From an uncultured Chitinophaga sp. (GTDB lineage: Bacteria; Bacteroidota; Bacteroidia; Chitinophagales; Chitinophagaceae), in the NCBI RefSeq assembly GCF_902168175.1, contig NZ_CABHOU010000072.1:310001-374000 (forward strand): DNA of 64,000 nt. Direction: 5' to 3'. Position numbers and translations under genes: made by a program. Numbering within the stretch: position 1 is the stretch's first letter; every line of letters begins with the position of its first letter. Of the stretch, positions 27,956 to 36,783 are shown one piece after another. The notes beneath the pieces are model-generated. The model searched no databases, was not told the origin of the DNA, and saw only the letters and a list, made by a program, of their open reading frames with translations.

Positions 27956-28969
27956 ATGCCCAAATTGCTCAAGAACATCCTGCAGTCGGCTTTTTTCCTG
28001 GGCATAGGCGCATTGCTTATTTGGTGGGCCCTTCGTCCGCTTACGCCTGAACAGCGCACGGACATCAAAAACTCTATTTTTCAGGCCAACTACTGGCCGG
28101 TTATTCCTGCTTTTATTATCGGTGTATTCAGCCACCTCGTCCGCGCAGTGCGCTGGAAGTTACTGATGCACCCCCTCGGCTACAATCCAAAAACCAGCAA
28201 TACTTTTTACGCCGTAATGATCGGTTACCTGGCCAACCTGGCCGTACCACGCCTCGGTGAAATTGCCCGCTGCGGCATATTGGCCCGTTACGAAAAAATA
28301 CCAGCCGACAAACTGATCGGCACCATGATCGCTGAACGTGCGGTTGACCTGCTTTGCCTCATCCTGGTGATGTTCATTACGGTGATGGTACAAATCGATG
28401 TGGTAGGCACATTCTTCTCAGAAAAGATATGGACACCTATGTCTGATAAGATTGCCAGCGCAAATGGCTCGCAACTGGTGGTGATGATCGGTATTGCAGC
28501 GGTGGTGGTATTCCTGATCTACTTCTTACTCAAACGTTTCGCCCGCTCCAAAGCGGCCATAAAATTAAAAGCCCTCATCCGTGGTGTAATGGAAGGTATT
28601 CTTTCCATCGGCAAAATGCAGAAGAAAGGCTGGTTCATTTTTCATACGGTGCTTATATGGGTATTGTACTTTGGAATGCTGTACGCCGGGTTCTACTGTA
28701 TGAAAGAAACCTCCGAACTGGGGCCCAAAGCTTGCCTGGCCCTCCTCTCCTTTGGCAGCATTGCGATGATCATTACCCCAGGTGGTATTGGCGCTTATCC
28801 TATATTTATACAGCAAACCCTATTGTTGTATAATATACACGAAACAAGCGGGTACGCTTTTGGCTGGATCGTTTGGGGCGCACAAACCATCCTGGTGTTC
28901 GCACTGGGTATATATTCGGTGATTGGTCTTGCCGTGGCTAAGAAACATACCGCCGCCACTCCCGCCTGA
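27956..28969 (+). CDS. YbhN/LPG-synthase-type integral membrane protein (flippase-like domain)
   Basis: 337 residues with about eight hydrophobic helices. WPVIPAFIIGVFSHLVRAVRWKLLM, IGYLANLAVPRLGEIARCGIL and the late TPGGIGAYPIFIQ block are the signatures of the UPF0104/lysylphosphatidylglycerol synthase transmembrane family. Relatives are proposed to move lipids or to serve as the membrane part of aminoacyl-phosphatidylglycerol synthases; here the soluble aminoacyl-transfer domain is absent, so only the transmembrane part is present. Followed by a strong terminator. Confidence 0.85.
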   Translation: MPKLLKNILQSAFFLGIGALLIWWALRPLTPEQRTDIKNSIFQANYWPVIPAFIIGVFSHLVRAVRWKLLMHPLGYNPKTSNTFYAVMIGYLANLAVPRLGEIARCGILARYEKIPADKLIGTMIAERAVDLLCLILVMFITVMVQIDVVGTFFSEKIWTPMSDKIASANGSQLVVMIGIAAVVVFLIYFLLKRFARSKAAIKLKALIRGVMEGILSIGKMQKKGWFIFHTVLIWVLYFGMLYAGFYCMKETSELGPKACLALLSFGSIAMIITPGGIGAYPIFIQQTLLLYNIHETSGYAFGWIVWGAQTILVFALGIYSVIGLAVAKKHTAATPA

Positions 28970-28990
28970 GCTTAAACTTTTTATATTTGA

Positions 28991-29018
28991 AAAGCCGCTG
29001 CACAGGCGGCTTTTTTTA
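28991..29018 (+). terminator. Intrinsic terminator after the YbhN-like gene
   Basis: AAAGCCGC (28991-28998) and GCGGCTTT (29006-29013) are exact complements around a seven-base loop, continuing into a run of T. It ends the panD/YbhN transcription unit. Confidence 0.8.
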
Positions 29019-29168
29019 TTTAGGTACACTTCACTAACATTTGTTAACCAATAAGATCGTAACTTAATATTCAGTTAACATTGGCTGCCTATCTTGTTCG
29101 ATTGAACGCGTTTCATAAACTGCCGGCAGCTGATAAAATGGCTGTTGGCTTAAAAATTGAAGATAGAT

Positions 29169-31331
29169 ATGACAGCACAAAAAGCTGTTGCTACCAGGCC
29201 AACAACAGATAACAAGCATCATCAGAAAAAGGAAAAACAAAGCATGGCCGCGCAAAAGAAGAAAACAATCGTAAGGGATATAAGCTGGCTCTCATTTAAT
29301 GCCCGTGTGTTACAGGAGGCTTCCGATCCAACGGTACCGTTATATGAAAGGATCAGGTTCCTGGGTATCCACTCCAACAACCTGGATGAATTTTTCCGGG
29401 TAAGGGTGGCCACGCTTAAACGTATGGGTTCCATTGGCAAGTCTGCCAAAATGCATCTTGAAGAAAACGCAGATGAAATACTGGCCGATATCCAGAGTAC
29501 GGTTATTCACCAGCAACAGGAATTTAACCGCACCTGGAAGGAGATCGAGGACCAGTTGGAGAATGAAAAGATCTTCCTCCGCACCGATAAACAGCTTAAC
29601 AAGGAGCAGCAGCGTTTTGTATTGCAGTACTTCAACGACGAAGTGCGCACCAATATCATCCCCCTGATGATAGAAAGTATACCGCAACTGCCTTACCTCC
29701 GCGATAAATCTATTTACCTCGCTGTTGTACTGGCCCGTGAAGATGGCTCAGTAAGGCAGAAGTTCGCATTGATCGAAATCCCGACCAATGTACTCCCCCG
29801 CTTTATTATCCTCCCATCTAAAGAAGGAGAACATAATATTATATTACTCGAAGACGTGATCCGCTTCGCATTACCGAACCTGTTCCATTACTTTGGGTAC
29901 GATAAATTCAGCGCACATATCATTAAGGTAACCCGCGATGCGGAACTGGATATTGATAACGACTTCTCCAATAACCTTATTCACCAGATAGAAAAAGGGA
30001 TCAAAGACAGGCGTAAGGGCAAACCTGTGAGGTTTGTGTACGATAAGGAAATTGATACGCTGCTGCTGGAATACCTGATGCGCCGGCTGGGATTGTCTAA
30101 AAAAGATAACCTGATCCCGGGTGCCCGTATCCATAACTTCAAAGACTTTATGGACTTCCCGGTATCGGTGTTCGGGAAAGCACATGGCCGCCGCAGGGGG
30201 GCTATGCACCCGCTGTTCGTAAATGCCCCCAGCGTAATGCACGTGATCCAGAAGCAGGATGTACTCATCCACACGCCTTACCAAAGCTTCGATACTATTA
30301 TCGACCTGCTGCGCGAAGCGGCGATTGATCCGAATGTAACGACTATCAAGATTACTTCTTACCGACTGGCGAAGAACTCCAAAATCGTGAACGCGCTTAT
30401 AAACGCCGCCCGTAATGGTAAACAGGTAGTAGTAGTAATGGAACTGCGCGCCAGGTTCGATGAAGAGGCGAACCTCCGCTGGAGAACAAGGCTGGAAGAG
30501 GATGGCATCAAAGTGTTGATTGGTGTACCCGGGATGAAGGTGCATGCTAAGATCTGTGTGATCAAAAAACGCATAGGCAATAAAACTTTGCAGGTAGGCT
30601 TCATCGCCACTGGTAACCTGAATGAAAACACCGCACGTATATATGGCGACCATTACCTGCTGACGGCCGACAGGGCTATCCTGGCCGACGTGAACCGCAT
30701 CTTCTCGTACCTCGAAAGTCCAAAACACGATGTGAAGTTCCTGAACGCCTGTAAAGTAATGCCCGTCAGTCCATTGTCGATGCGCCGCACTTTTATAAAG
30801 TTAATCGACCGTGAGATCAAACATGCAAAAAGTAAAAAGAAGGCGGAGATCATCCTGAAAATGAACTCCTTATCTGATGAAATACTGATTAATAAATTAT
30901 ATGAGGCAGCTGCTGCCGGCGTCACTATTAAAATGGTGATACGGGGTATATGTTGCGCCTATACGGAGAACAAGAAGTGGAAGAAAGATATAGAGGCAGT
31001 GAGCATTATCGACGAGTACCTGGAACACGCCCGCGTATTCATTTTCCATAACAGCGGCGATCATAAGGTGTACCTTTCCTCCTCTGACTGGATGGTGCGT
31101 AACCTCGATCATCGTGTAGAAGCGGCAGTGCCGGTAGATGATCCTGAACTGAAAAAGGAATTGATCGATATCGTGAACATTCAGCTGGCCGGTAATGTGA
31201 AAGCGCGCATCCTGGATAATGAGCAAAAGAACGAGTATAAAAAGGCTTCTGGCAAAAAGGTACACGCCCAGGTAGAAATTTTCCGCTACCTGCACGAAAA
31301 AACGTATAATTTTGACGGCATAAAGAATTGA
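29169..31331 (+). CDS. ppk1: Polyphosphate kinase 1
   Basis: 720 residues from the ATG at 29169 (a TTG four codons upstream is possible). The N-terminal ~30 residues are a polar extension before RDISWLSFNARVLQEA, the conserved start of the domain. Active-site His of the phospholipase-D-like fold are visible: H459 in KVHAKICVI (autophosphorylated residue of the family) and H620 in YLEHARVFIF. SSSDWMVRNLDHRVE is another signature. It reversibly makes polyphosphate from ATP, often at the membrane. The exopolyphosphatase gene starts 25 bases later, so synthesis and breakdown are co-transcribed. Confidence 0.97.
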   Translation: MTAQKAVATRPTTDNKHHQKKEKQSMAAQKKKTIVRDISWLSFNARVLQEASDPTVPLYERIRFLGIHSNNLDEFFRVRVATLKRMGSIGKSAKMHLEENADEILADIQSTVIHQQQEFNRTWKEIEDQLENEKIFLRTDKQLNKEQQRFVLQYFNDEVRTNIIPLMIESIPQLPYLRDKSIYLAVVLAREDGSVRQKFALIEIPTNVLPRFIILPSKEGEHNIILLEDVIRFALPNLFHYFGYDKFSAHIIKVTRDAELDIDNDFSNNLIHQIEKGIKDRRKGKPVRFVYDKEIDTLLLEYLMRRLGLSKKDNLIPGARIHNFKDFMDFPVSVFGKAHGRRRGAMHPLFVNAPSVMHVIQKQDVLIHTPYQSFDTIIDLLREAAIDPNVTTIKITSYRLAKNSKIVNALINAARNGKQVVVVMELRARFDEEANLRWRTRLEEDGIKVLIGVPGMKVHAKICVIKKRIGNKTLQVGFIATGNLNENTARIYGDHYLLTADRAILADVNRIFSYLESPKHDVKFLNACKVMPVSPLSMRRTFIKLIDREIKHAKSKKKAEIILKMNSLSDEILINKLYEAAAAGVTIKMVIRGICCAYTENKKWKKDIEAVSIIDEYLEHARVFIFHNSGDHKVYLSSSDWMVRNLDHRVEAAVPVDDPELKKELIDIVNIQLAGNVKARILDNEQKNEYKKASGKKVHAQVEIFRYLHEKTYNFDGIKN

Positions 31332-31356
31332 TGGATAAAGTAGTGCTAATATATAC

Positions 31357-32244
31357 ATGAAGCTGGCAGCAATAGATATAGGTTCCAATGCAGCGCGGCT
31401 CCTCATTTCGGAGGCGTCGCCCAAGGCAAGCGGAGAAATGGATTTTACGAAGGTTAACCTCATACGTGTGCCTTTGCGGCTGGGTATGGACGTATTTGCC
31501 GATGGTTTTATCTCTGAAAAAAGAGCGAAGCACCTGGTGGATACGATCAAAGCTTATAAACTGCTGCTGGACGTGTACGAGGTGAAATACCTTAAAGCAT
31601 GCGCCACCTCCGCCATGCGCGATGCCAGTAACGGCCCGCAAATTCTGAACCGCGTACACCAGGAAACAGGTATTGATATTCACATCATTACCGGTCAGGA
31701 AGAAGCCTCATACATTTACGAGAACCATATCGCCGAACATATGGACCCTACCAAGTCTTACATGTATATAGATGTTGGCGGCGGTAGTACAGAACTCACC
31801 TACTTCTCGGGCAACACTATGGTGTTCAAAGAGTCGTTCAATATTGGCACCATACGGCTGATGCAGAAGCAGGTCACGGACGCCCAGTGGCAGGAACTGA
31901 AAGAGTTCATCCGCACGAAAGTAAAGGGTAACGTAAAAGCGATCGGCTCAGGCGGCAACATCAACAAAATATTCTCTCTCTCTAAAAGAAAAGAAGGTAA
32001 ACCACTTACACTCGACTTGCTAAAGGACTACTACAAAGAGTTTTCGAGCTTTACGGTGGAAGAGCGTATACATGCTTATAACCTGCGCGAAGACCGCGCC
32101 GACGTAATTGTACCCGCGCTGCAGATTTACGTAAACGTAATGCGCTGGGCCAATATCGACGAAATATATGTCCCTAAAATCGGCCTCGCCGATGGACTCA
32201 TACACTCACTGTACAATGAGATTGTGGGCATTGTAAGTCGTTGA
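31357..32244 (+). CDS. ppx: Exopolyphosphatase/GppA-type phosphatase
   Basis: 295 residues, the short two-domain form of the Ppx/GppA family. AAIDIGSNAARLLI is the first phosphate-binding loop, ATSAMRDASNG the middle block, and YIDVGGGSTEL the second phosphate loop of the ASKHA fold; IGSGGNI is the third. It hydrolyses polyphosphate from its ends or (p)ppGpp-type pentaphosphate. Coupling to ppk1 makes polyphosphate turnover the likelier role. The C-terminal HD domain of the long E. coli form is absent. Confidence 0.93.
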   Translation: MKLAAIDIGSNAARLLISEASPKASGEMDFTKVNLIRVPLRLGMDVFADGFISEKRAKHLVDTIKAYKLLLDVYEVKYLKACATSAMRDASNGPQILNRVHQETGIDIHIITGQEEASYIYENHIAEHMDPTKSYMYIDVGGGSTELTYFSGNTMVFKESFNIGTIRLMQKQVTDAQWQELKEFIRTKVKGNVKAIGSGGNINKIFSLSKRKEGKPLTLDLLKDYYKEFSSFTVEERIHAYNLREDRADVIVPALQIYVNVMRWANIDEIYVPKIGLADGLIHSLYNEIVGIVSR

Positions 32245-32406
32245 TGCTTAAGCTTTGCTAACTTGTTATGCAGGCGTTTACCGTTCCAAAAAAAACTTCC
32301 TGAATTTAAATATATATTCCCACCTTTGTGCCTTGCCTGCGTAGGTGACCTGGCAGTGTATTCCACGTAACGTACCAAAATGGCAAACCATTAAAAACAT
32401 TCTATA

Positions 32407-33222
32407 ATGTCGGTGAATAAAGAGATCAAGCGTGTCACCACGCATATCCTGCAGAAGATGAAACAGGATGGAGAAAGAATATCAATGCTAACGGCCTACG
32501 ATTTTTCGATGGCTAAGATATTCGACGATGCAGGAATGGACATTCTCCTGGTAGGCGATTCTGCTTCCAATGTTATGGCTGGCCACGAAACCACTCTGCC
32601 TATCACCCTCGATCAGATGATTTACCACGCTGTTTCTGTGGTACGTGCGATTAAACGCAGTTTCGTCGTAGTGGATCTTCCCTTCGGTTCTTACCAGGGC
32701 AACTCTAAGGAGGCACTGAGTTCCGCTATTCGTATTATGAAGGAAACAGGTGCGCATGGTATTAAGATTGAAGGCGGCGAAGAGATCATCGAATCTGTAA
32801 AACGTATTATTTCCTCTGGTATACCGGTAATGGGACATCTTGGTCTTACGCCGCAGTCGATATATAAGTTCGGTACTTACGCCGTGCGCGCTACCGAAGA
32901 AGTGGAAGCACAAAAGCTGCTAAGCGATGCGAAACTATTGCAGGAAGCCGGCTGTTTTGCTATCGTGCTGGAAAAAATACCGGCACTGCTGGCTAAACAG
33001 GTGGCCGAAGAACTTCGTATCCCCATCATCGGCATTGGTGCTGGTAAGTATGTTGACGGACAGGTATTGGTGATGCACGATATGCTGGGCATCAACAAGG
33101 AATTTAAACCGCGCTTCCTGCGCCGGTACCTGAACCTGTACGACACCATACTGGGCGCTACCAAACATTACATTAAAGATGTGAAGTCCAGGGACTTCCC
33201 TAACGATAGCGAACAATATTGA
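32407..33222 (+). CDS. panB: 3-methyl-2-oxobutanoate hydroxymethyltransferase
   Basis: 271 residues. [49 protein letters not shown] and [14 protein letters not shown] are PanB signatures with the metal-binding acidic residues in place. It transfers a hydroxymethyl group from methylene-THF to 2-oxoisovalerate, the first committed step to pantothenate. It stands 162 bases after ppx and about 5 kb from panC/panD, with polyphosphate genes between. CACCTTTG at 32321-32328 resembles a -7 box but lacks the leading T. Confidence 0.97.
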   Translation: MSVNKEIKRVTTHILQKMKQDGERISMLTAYDFSMAKIFDDAGMDILLVGDSASNVMAGHETTLPITLDQMIYHAVSVVRAIKRSFVVVDLPFGSYQGNSKEALSSAIRIMKETGAHGIKIEGGEEIIESVKRIISSGIPVMGHLGLTPQSIYKFGTYAVRATEEVEAQKLLSDAKLLQEAGCFAIVLEKIPALLAKQVAEELRIPIIGIGAGKYVDGQVLVMHDMLGINKEFKPRFLRRYLNLYDTILGATKHYIKDVKSRDFPNDSEQY

Positions 33223-33243
33223 TCTAACGCAAATTACGGTCAA

Positions 33244-33283
33244 AAGCCGCGGCGGACACTGTTCTGCTGCGGCTTACTCTTTT
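33244..33283 (+). terminator. Probable terminator after panB
   Basis: AAGCCGC (33244-33250) and GCGGCTT (33269-33275) are exact complements around an 18-base loop, followed by ACTCTTTT. The stem is modest and the T-tract short. Confidence 0.5.
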
Positions 33284-33332
33284 ATGGCGGTATCGGTAAA
33301 AAAATTTAAATTCGCTTAAACTCAGATGATTT

Positions 33333-33389
33333 GAACAGGTTGCTGAACATACAACTTTCGCTCCTCTCCTTTTTAAGGAGTACCTGTTC
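33333..33389 (+). promoter_or_regulatory. Structured leader upstream of the HglS gene
   Basis: GAACAGGT (33333-33340) and ACCTGTTC (33382-33389) are exact complements enclosing a second hairpin CTCCTT-TTT-AAGGAG (33366-33380). The nested structure lies about 70 bases before the start codon. It could be a leader RNA fold or an operator half-site pair; it matches no riboswitch I know. Confidence 0.35.
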
Positions 33390-33458
33390 GCATGTTCCAT
33401 GAGCTACCCCTTAGCTGCTAATAATCAACCCACATCTGCTTATTAATTAACATTTTAC

Positions 33459-34352
33459 ATGTCTACACTCGATATAGTGCTAAACGGGCTTATGACGCGG
33501 TATAAAGAACGCGTACCCGACGTTGGCGGTGTTATAAACGCCATGATCAAAGAAAACATCATTCACAACGACAGCGATATTGAAAATGACCATATTGCGT
33601 TCCGTACCATGGGCGTCCCGCATTTAGGTATTCAGTCGCTGGAGAAGATATTCCTCCACTATGGTTATACGAAAAGGGACTACTACTTGTTCCCGGAGAA
33701 GAAACTGGACGCATACTGGTATGCGCCACCTGAAGAAAAATACCCACGTATCTTCATTAGCGAACTGAGGGTTAAAGACTTAAGTTCCCGCTCACAGGAA
33801 ATCATTCATAGTTACACCAGTGAAGTAACGTCCGACCCGGTAGATAACCTCGACCTGAACGATGGTGCCGCTGTAGACCACTTCCTGCACAGCGCCCTCT
33901 GGCGCACACCTACCCTGGCCGATTACAGGGAATTGGGTAAGGAGAGTGAATACGCTGCCTGGGTAATCTATAATCGTTACTACCTGAACCACTTTACAGT
34001 AAGCGTACACAACCTGAAAGCTGGCTACAATACGGTGGAGGCTTTTAATACCTTCCTCGAGAAATACGGCTTTAAGCTGAACGACTCGGGCGGTAAGATT
34101 AAAACCAGTCCCGATGGCGGGCTGTCCCAAAGCTCAACCGTTGCCCGCATGATCCAGGCCGACTTTGCTGATGGGGAGCAAACAGACATCGCTGGTTCGT
34201 ACGTAGAGTTTGCCGAAAGAAGAATTCTACCTCAGTACGCCGATCTGCCTGCTAATCAAATAAAAAGAGTACATCGCCGCGAAGGCTTCGAGGCAAACAA
34301 TGCCGATAAAATATTTGAGAGCACCTACTCTACCCAAACCGGGAAAAAGTAA
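33459..34352 (+). CDS. hglS: 2-oxoadipate dioxygenase/decarboxylase (HglS, DUF1338)
   Basis: 297 residues, DUF1338 family. Metal-ligand candidates stand out: His in DHIAFRTMG (about residue 44), His in NHFTVSVHNL (about 184) and Glu in YVEFAER (about 249), the His-His-Glu set of the family. Characterised members (HglS of Pseudomonas, YdcJ type) convert 2-oxoadipate to 2-hydroxyglutarate in lysine catabolism. An ALDH7-type gene 2.4 kb downstream supports that pathway here. The usual DUF1338 length (300-460) includes this shorter form. Its gene symbol is by family, not by direct proof. Confidence 0.82.
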   Translation: MSTLDIVLNGLMTRYKERVPDVGGVINAMIKENIIHNDSDIENDHIAFRTMGVPHLGIQSLEKIFLHYGYTKRDYYLFPEKKLDAYWYAPPEEKYPRIFISELRVKDLSSRSQEIIHSYTSEVTSDPVDNLDLNDGAAVDHFLHSALWRTPTLADYRELGKESEYAAWVIYNRYYLNHFTVSVHNLKAGYNTVEAFNTFLEKYGFKLNDSGGKIKTSPDGGLSQSSTVARMIQADFADGEQTDIAGSYVEFAERRILPQYADLPANQIKRVHRREGFEANNADKIFESTYSTQTGKK

Positions 34353-34373
34353 TTGCTAACCTGCTTATAATGA

Positions 34374-34400
34374 AAGTCCTGCCACTATCCGGCGGGACTT
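34374..34400 (+). terminator. Hairpin after the HglS gene
   Basis: AAGTCCTGCC (34374-34383) and GGCGGGACTT (34391-34400) pair over ten positions with one G-U and a seven-base loop. The following CTCATTTATTATTT is T-rich but interrupted, so termination strength is uncertain. Confidence 0.55.
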
Positions 34401-34415
34401 CTCATTTATTATTTA

Positions 34416-34921
34416 ACCGGCATCTGACTTCTAATCAGCCGCCGTTGTGTCACTCCCTTGAACTATAGAATGCCTAATGAACTATGGTAATTTACTACTG
34501 GTTTCTAGCTTATTAGCAGGAAATAAGCACGATATTACAGTAGGAATAGTGCAGAATAAGCGTAGAATAACTGTAGGGTTACTGTAGGACAAGACAGGTG
34601 TGTATAAGGTGTATATAAGGTTTACATAGGGTGTACGCAGTCCTGAAAAAGGGTTACAGCCGGGTGGAATAATCGAAACGCTAAAGTCGATACTAAATTA
34701 ACAGGAGCATTTTAGCGGAGGTGAGGATTAAGCGATCGTTATAGGATCCTTCTTGCATCCTTCTTACATCCTTCTTAAAAAGGCCCCTTTCTATAAGGGA
34801 AGTACGAAGGATTTAAGAAGGATGTAAGTAAGTTGTTGCGCAAAGGTGTTTCGCCTGATCAGCGGGTTGCCGCCGAAGGGTGTGACACAACGGCGGCCGG
34901 GTCAGTATTCCGGATGCCAGT
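34416..34921. repeat. Non-coding element of about 500 bp with imperfect inverted-repeat ends (MITE-like)
   Basis: The 655-base gap between the HglS and UPF0173 genes has no gene but is highly structured. Its ends are inverted: 34438-34459 and 34876-34897 are complementary at 21 of 22 positions, and further out 34416-34426 and 34911-34921 match at 9 of 11. Inside are short direct repeats (variants of ACTGTAGG at about 34520-34580, GTATAAGG at about 34600-34625), a CGCTAAA/TTTAGCG stem (34679-34717) and the hairpin described next. No transposase frame and no clear target-site duplication are seen. It looks like a non-autonomous mobile or repeat element. Confidence 0.5.
34746..34828. repeat. Three tandem 11-mers feeding a perfect 17-bp hairpin
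   Basis: ATCCTTCTTGC, ATCCTTCTTAC and ATCCTTCTTAA run in tandem at 34746-34778. The last one and a half units (34763-34779) are exactly complementary to 34812-34828, with an inner CCCTT/AAGGG stem in the loop. The result is a long, two-tiered hairpin inside the element at 34416-34921. Confidence 0.75.
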
Positions 34922-35007
34922 CCCCAATTTGTCATTAAACGCCGTTCATTATCCATTTGTGTAAAAGCATAAATTCTTAACTTCAACCCTAACAAAATCA
35001 CCACTTT

Positions 35008-35688
35008 ATGAAGGTTACTTATTATGGGCACTCCTGCTTTTCGGTAAATATTGGCGGCAAAAACATATTGTTCGATCCGTTTATTACGCCGAATGAGCTG
35101 GCGAAAGATATCAGGGTGAACGAGGTGCCGGCCGATTACATATTCGTGTCCCATGCACACTTCGACCATATTAACGATGCGATGAGCATTGCCCTTCGGA
35201 CAAATGCTAAGATTATTGCCAATTGGGAGATTTACAACTGGTTCAGTAAAAACGGGGTCACGAATGTGCAGCCGATGAACCCCGGTGGTAAGTGGGATTT
35301 TGAATTTGGTACAGTGAAATGCATCCAGGCGGCGCACTCCAGCAGCTTCCCGGATGGGAGTTATGGTGGCGTAGCCAGCGGGTTTGTGTTCCTGACCAAC
35401 GAAGGCAACTTTTACTACAGCGGCGATTCGGGACTGAGCATGGAAATGCAACTGATTAAAAAGCTGGGGCAGCTCGACTTCCTGGTACTACCCATCGGTG
35501 ATTTACTGACCATGGGGCCGGACGATGCCATTGAACTGGCCGGCTGGCTGGATGTAAAAACCGTTATGGGCGTTCATTACGATACTTTTGGACTGATCAG
35601 GATCGACCACGACAAGGTGAAAAAGCAGTTTGCCGACGCGGGTGTAACCCTGCGCCTGCTCGCTATTGGTAGTACCGAAGACTTTTAA
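35008..35688 (+). CDS. UPF0173 metal-dependent hydrolase
   Basis: 226 residues, metallo-beta-lactamase fold. YYGHSCF opens the domain, SHAHFDH is the HxHxDH di-metal motif, GDSGLS carries the bridging Asp, and GVHYDTF gives the last His ligand. The UPF0173 group (YtkL-like) has no settled substrate. It is a cytoplasmic protein without a signal peptide. Its stop overlaps by four bases the stop of the convergent sulfur transporter gene. Confidence 0.88.
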   Translation: MKVTYYGHSCFSVNIGGKNILFDPFITPNELAKDIRVNEVPADYIFVSHAHFDHINDAMSIALRTNAKIIANWEIYNWFSKNGVTNVQPMNPGGKWDFEFGTVKCIQAAHSSSFPDGSYGGVASGFVFLTNEGNFYYSGDSGLSMEMQLIKKLGQLDFLVLPIGDLLTMGPDDAIELAGWLDVKTVMGVHYDTFGLIRIDHDKVKKQFADAGVTLRLLAIGSTEDF

Positions 35689-36095
35689 TGCGGGAGTTTC
35701 TCTTTTATCAACCCATATACCCAGGTGCCGAAAATGGCGCTGGCCAGGGTAACAAGGATAACGGTGAAGCCGGCGCCTACCTGCGCGAACAGCGGTCCGG
35801 GACAGGCGCCGGTTACTGCCCAGCCGAGTCCGAATAACAGTCCGCCATAGATATTCCCTTTTGTGAACACCTTAGGCGCGATCACGATCGGCTCGCCGGC
35901 AATGGTTTTAATATTGAACTTACGGATCAGGAAAACCGAGATCATACCGGTAAGTACGGCCGAACCAATCACCCCGTACATGTGAAACGACTGCAACCGG
36001 AACATCTCCTGGATGCGGAACCAGGACATTACTTCCGCTTTTATGAGTATACCGCCGAAAATGGCGCCTAACAGCGCATATTTAAGGTTTTTCAT
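35685..36095 (-). CDS. Small YeeE/YedE-type sulfur transport subunit (DUF6691)
   Basis: 136 residues with about four hydrophobic helices. GLGWAVTGACPGPLFAQVG carries the conserved membrane Cys of the YeeE/YedE family. It is the second half of a two-gene pair whose products together match one full-length YeeE transporter; homologues carry thiosulfate or related sulfur species across the inner membrane. It starts one base after the stop of its partner, so the two are translated together. Confidence 0.83.
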   Translation of the reverse strand: MKNLKYALLGAIFGGILIKAEVMSWFRIQEMFRLQSFHMYGVIGSAVLTGMISVFLIRKFNIKTIAGEPIVIAPKVFTKGNIYGGLLFGLGWAVTGACPGPLFAQVGAGFTVILVTLASAIFGTWVYGLIKEKLPH

Positions 36096-36096
36096 C

Positions 36097-36660
36097 TTAA
36101 AGTAATTTAAGCAGGTAAGGAAGAAAAAGATGCGTCATAGCAAAGCCGCCTGCCATGAAACACATCGTTGCCACCAGCGAAGGCCATTGCAACGTGCTGA
36201 GTCCCAAAATCGAATGCCCCGACGTACAGCCACCCGCGTAACGGGTACCGAAGCCCACCAGGAAACCACCCATCAAAAAAAACACCCATCCTATTGGCCT
36301 GCTTACATTCGACCAGTTGAAAATATCTTCCGGCATCAGCTCGTCAAAACTCCTAATGCCAAGCGCCTGCAAATCAGCGATCGTTTCCGGGTTCAGGTTA
36401 ACGGGTTCATTGTTGCTAAGGAAAATAACGGTGATGAATGCGCCCAGTACGATGCCCGCTACGAAAAACAAGTTCCAGCTTTCTTTTTTCCAGTCGTATT
36501 TAAAAAAAGCGATGTTGGCGGGTATACAGGCTGCGCAAATATGGCGGAGTGAGGACGAAATGCCAAAAGCCTTATTACCTGCAATGAGCAGCGCCGGCAC
36601 AATTAGTCCTATCAGCGGCCCCGCAACATACCAGGGCCAAGGTTGTTTGATCAGTTCCAT
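36097..36660 (-). CDS. YeeE/YedE family sulfur transporter subunit
   Basis: 187 residues from the ATG at 36660 (a GTG three codons upstream is the alternative). About five hydrophobic helices; [20 protein letters not shown] is the family signature with the conserved Cys thought to hand over sulfur. It pairs with the 136-residue subunit directly downstream. The pair probably imports thiosulfate, or a related sulfur compound (family knowledge; substrate not shown here). No sulfurtransferase or rhodanese gene is next to it. Confidence 0.83.
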   Translation of the reverse strand: MELIKQPWPWYVAGPLIGLIVPALLIAGNKAFGISSSLRHICAACIPANIAFFKYDWKKESWNLFFVAGIVLGAFITVIFLSNNEPVNLNPETIADLQALGIRSFDELMPEDIFNWSNVSRPIGWVFFLMGGFLVGFGTRYAGGCTSGHSILGLSTLQWPSLVATMCFMAGGFAMTHLFLPYLLKLL

Positions 36661-36755
36661 ACACTGCACGGTTTTTAAAGCCGTGTACGCAATCTAATTA
36701 TAATTTAGGTTGAAAGGAAAGCATTTTTCTTAATGGCTGATTCCCCGGATAATCT

Positions 36756-36763
36756 TAAGTTTG
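36756..36763 (+). promoter_or_regulatory. Candidate -7 element of the ALDH7 gene
   Basis: TAAGTTTG fits the TAnnTTTG consensus and ends 20 bases before the ATG. The -33 box is poor. Confidence 0.4.
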
Positions 36764-36783
36764 ACCTTTAATTCCAGATCAAT

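Noticed and set aside
29871..30728. Open frame of 285 codons on the minus strand
   Set aside because: It mirrors the conserved core of ppk1 on the opposite strand and shows no signature of its own.
32321..32328. Promoter -7 box before panB
   Set aside because: CACCTTTG lacks the leading T of TAnnTTTG and has no -33 TTG at the right distance; kept only as a remark in the panB entry.
34460..34875. CRISPR-like array within the structured gap
   Set aside because: The repeats are 8-11 bases, tandem or scattered, without regular spacers, and no cas gene is nearby.
34416..34921. Insertion sequence with transposase
   Set aside because: Despite inverted ends there is no open frame that could encode a transposase and no target duplication was found.
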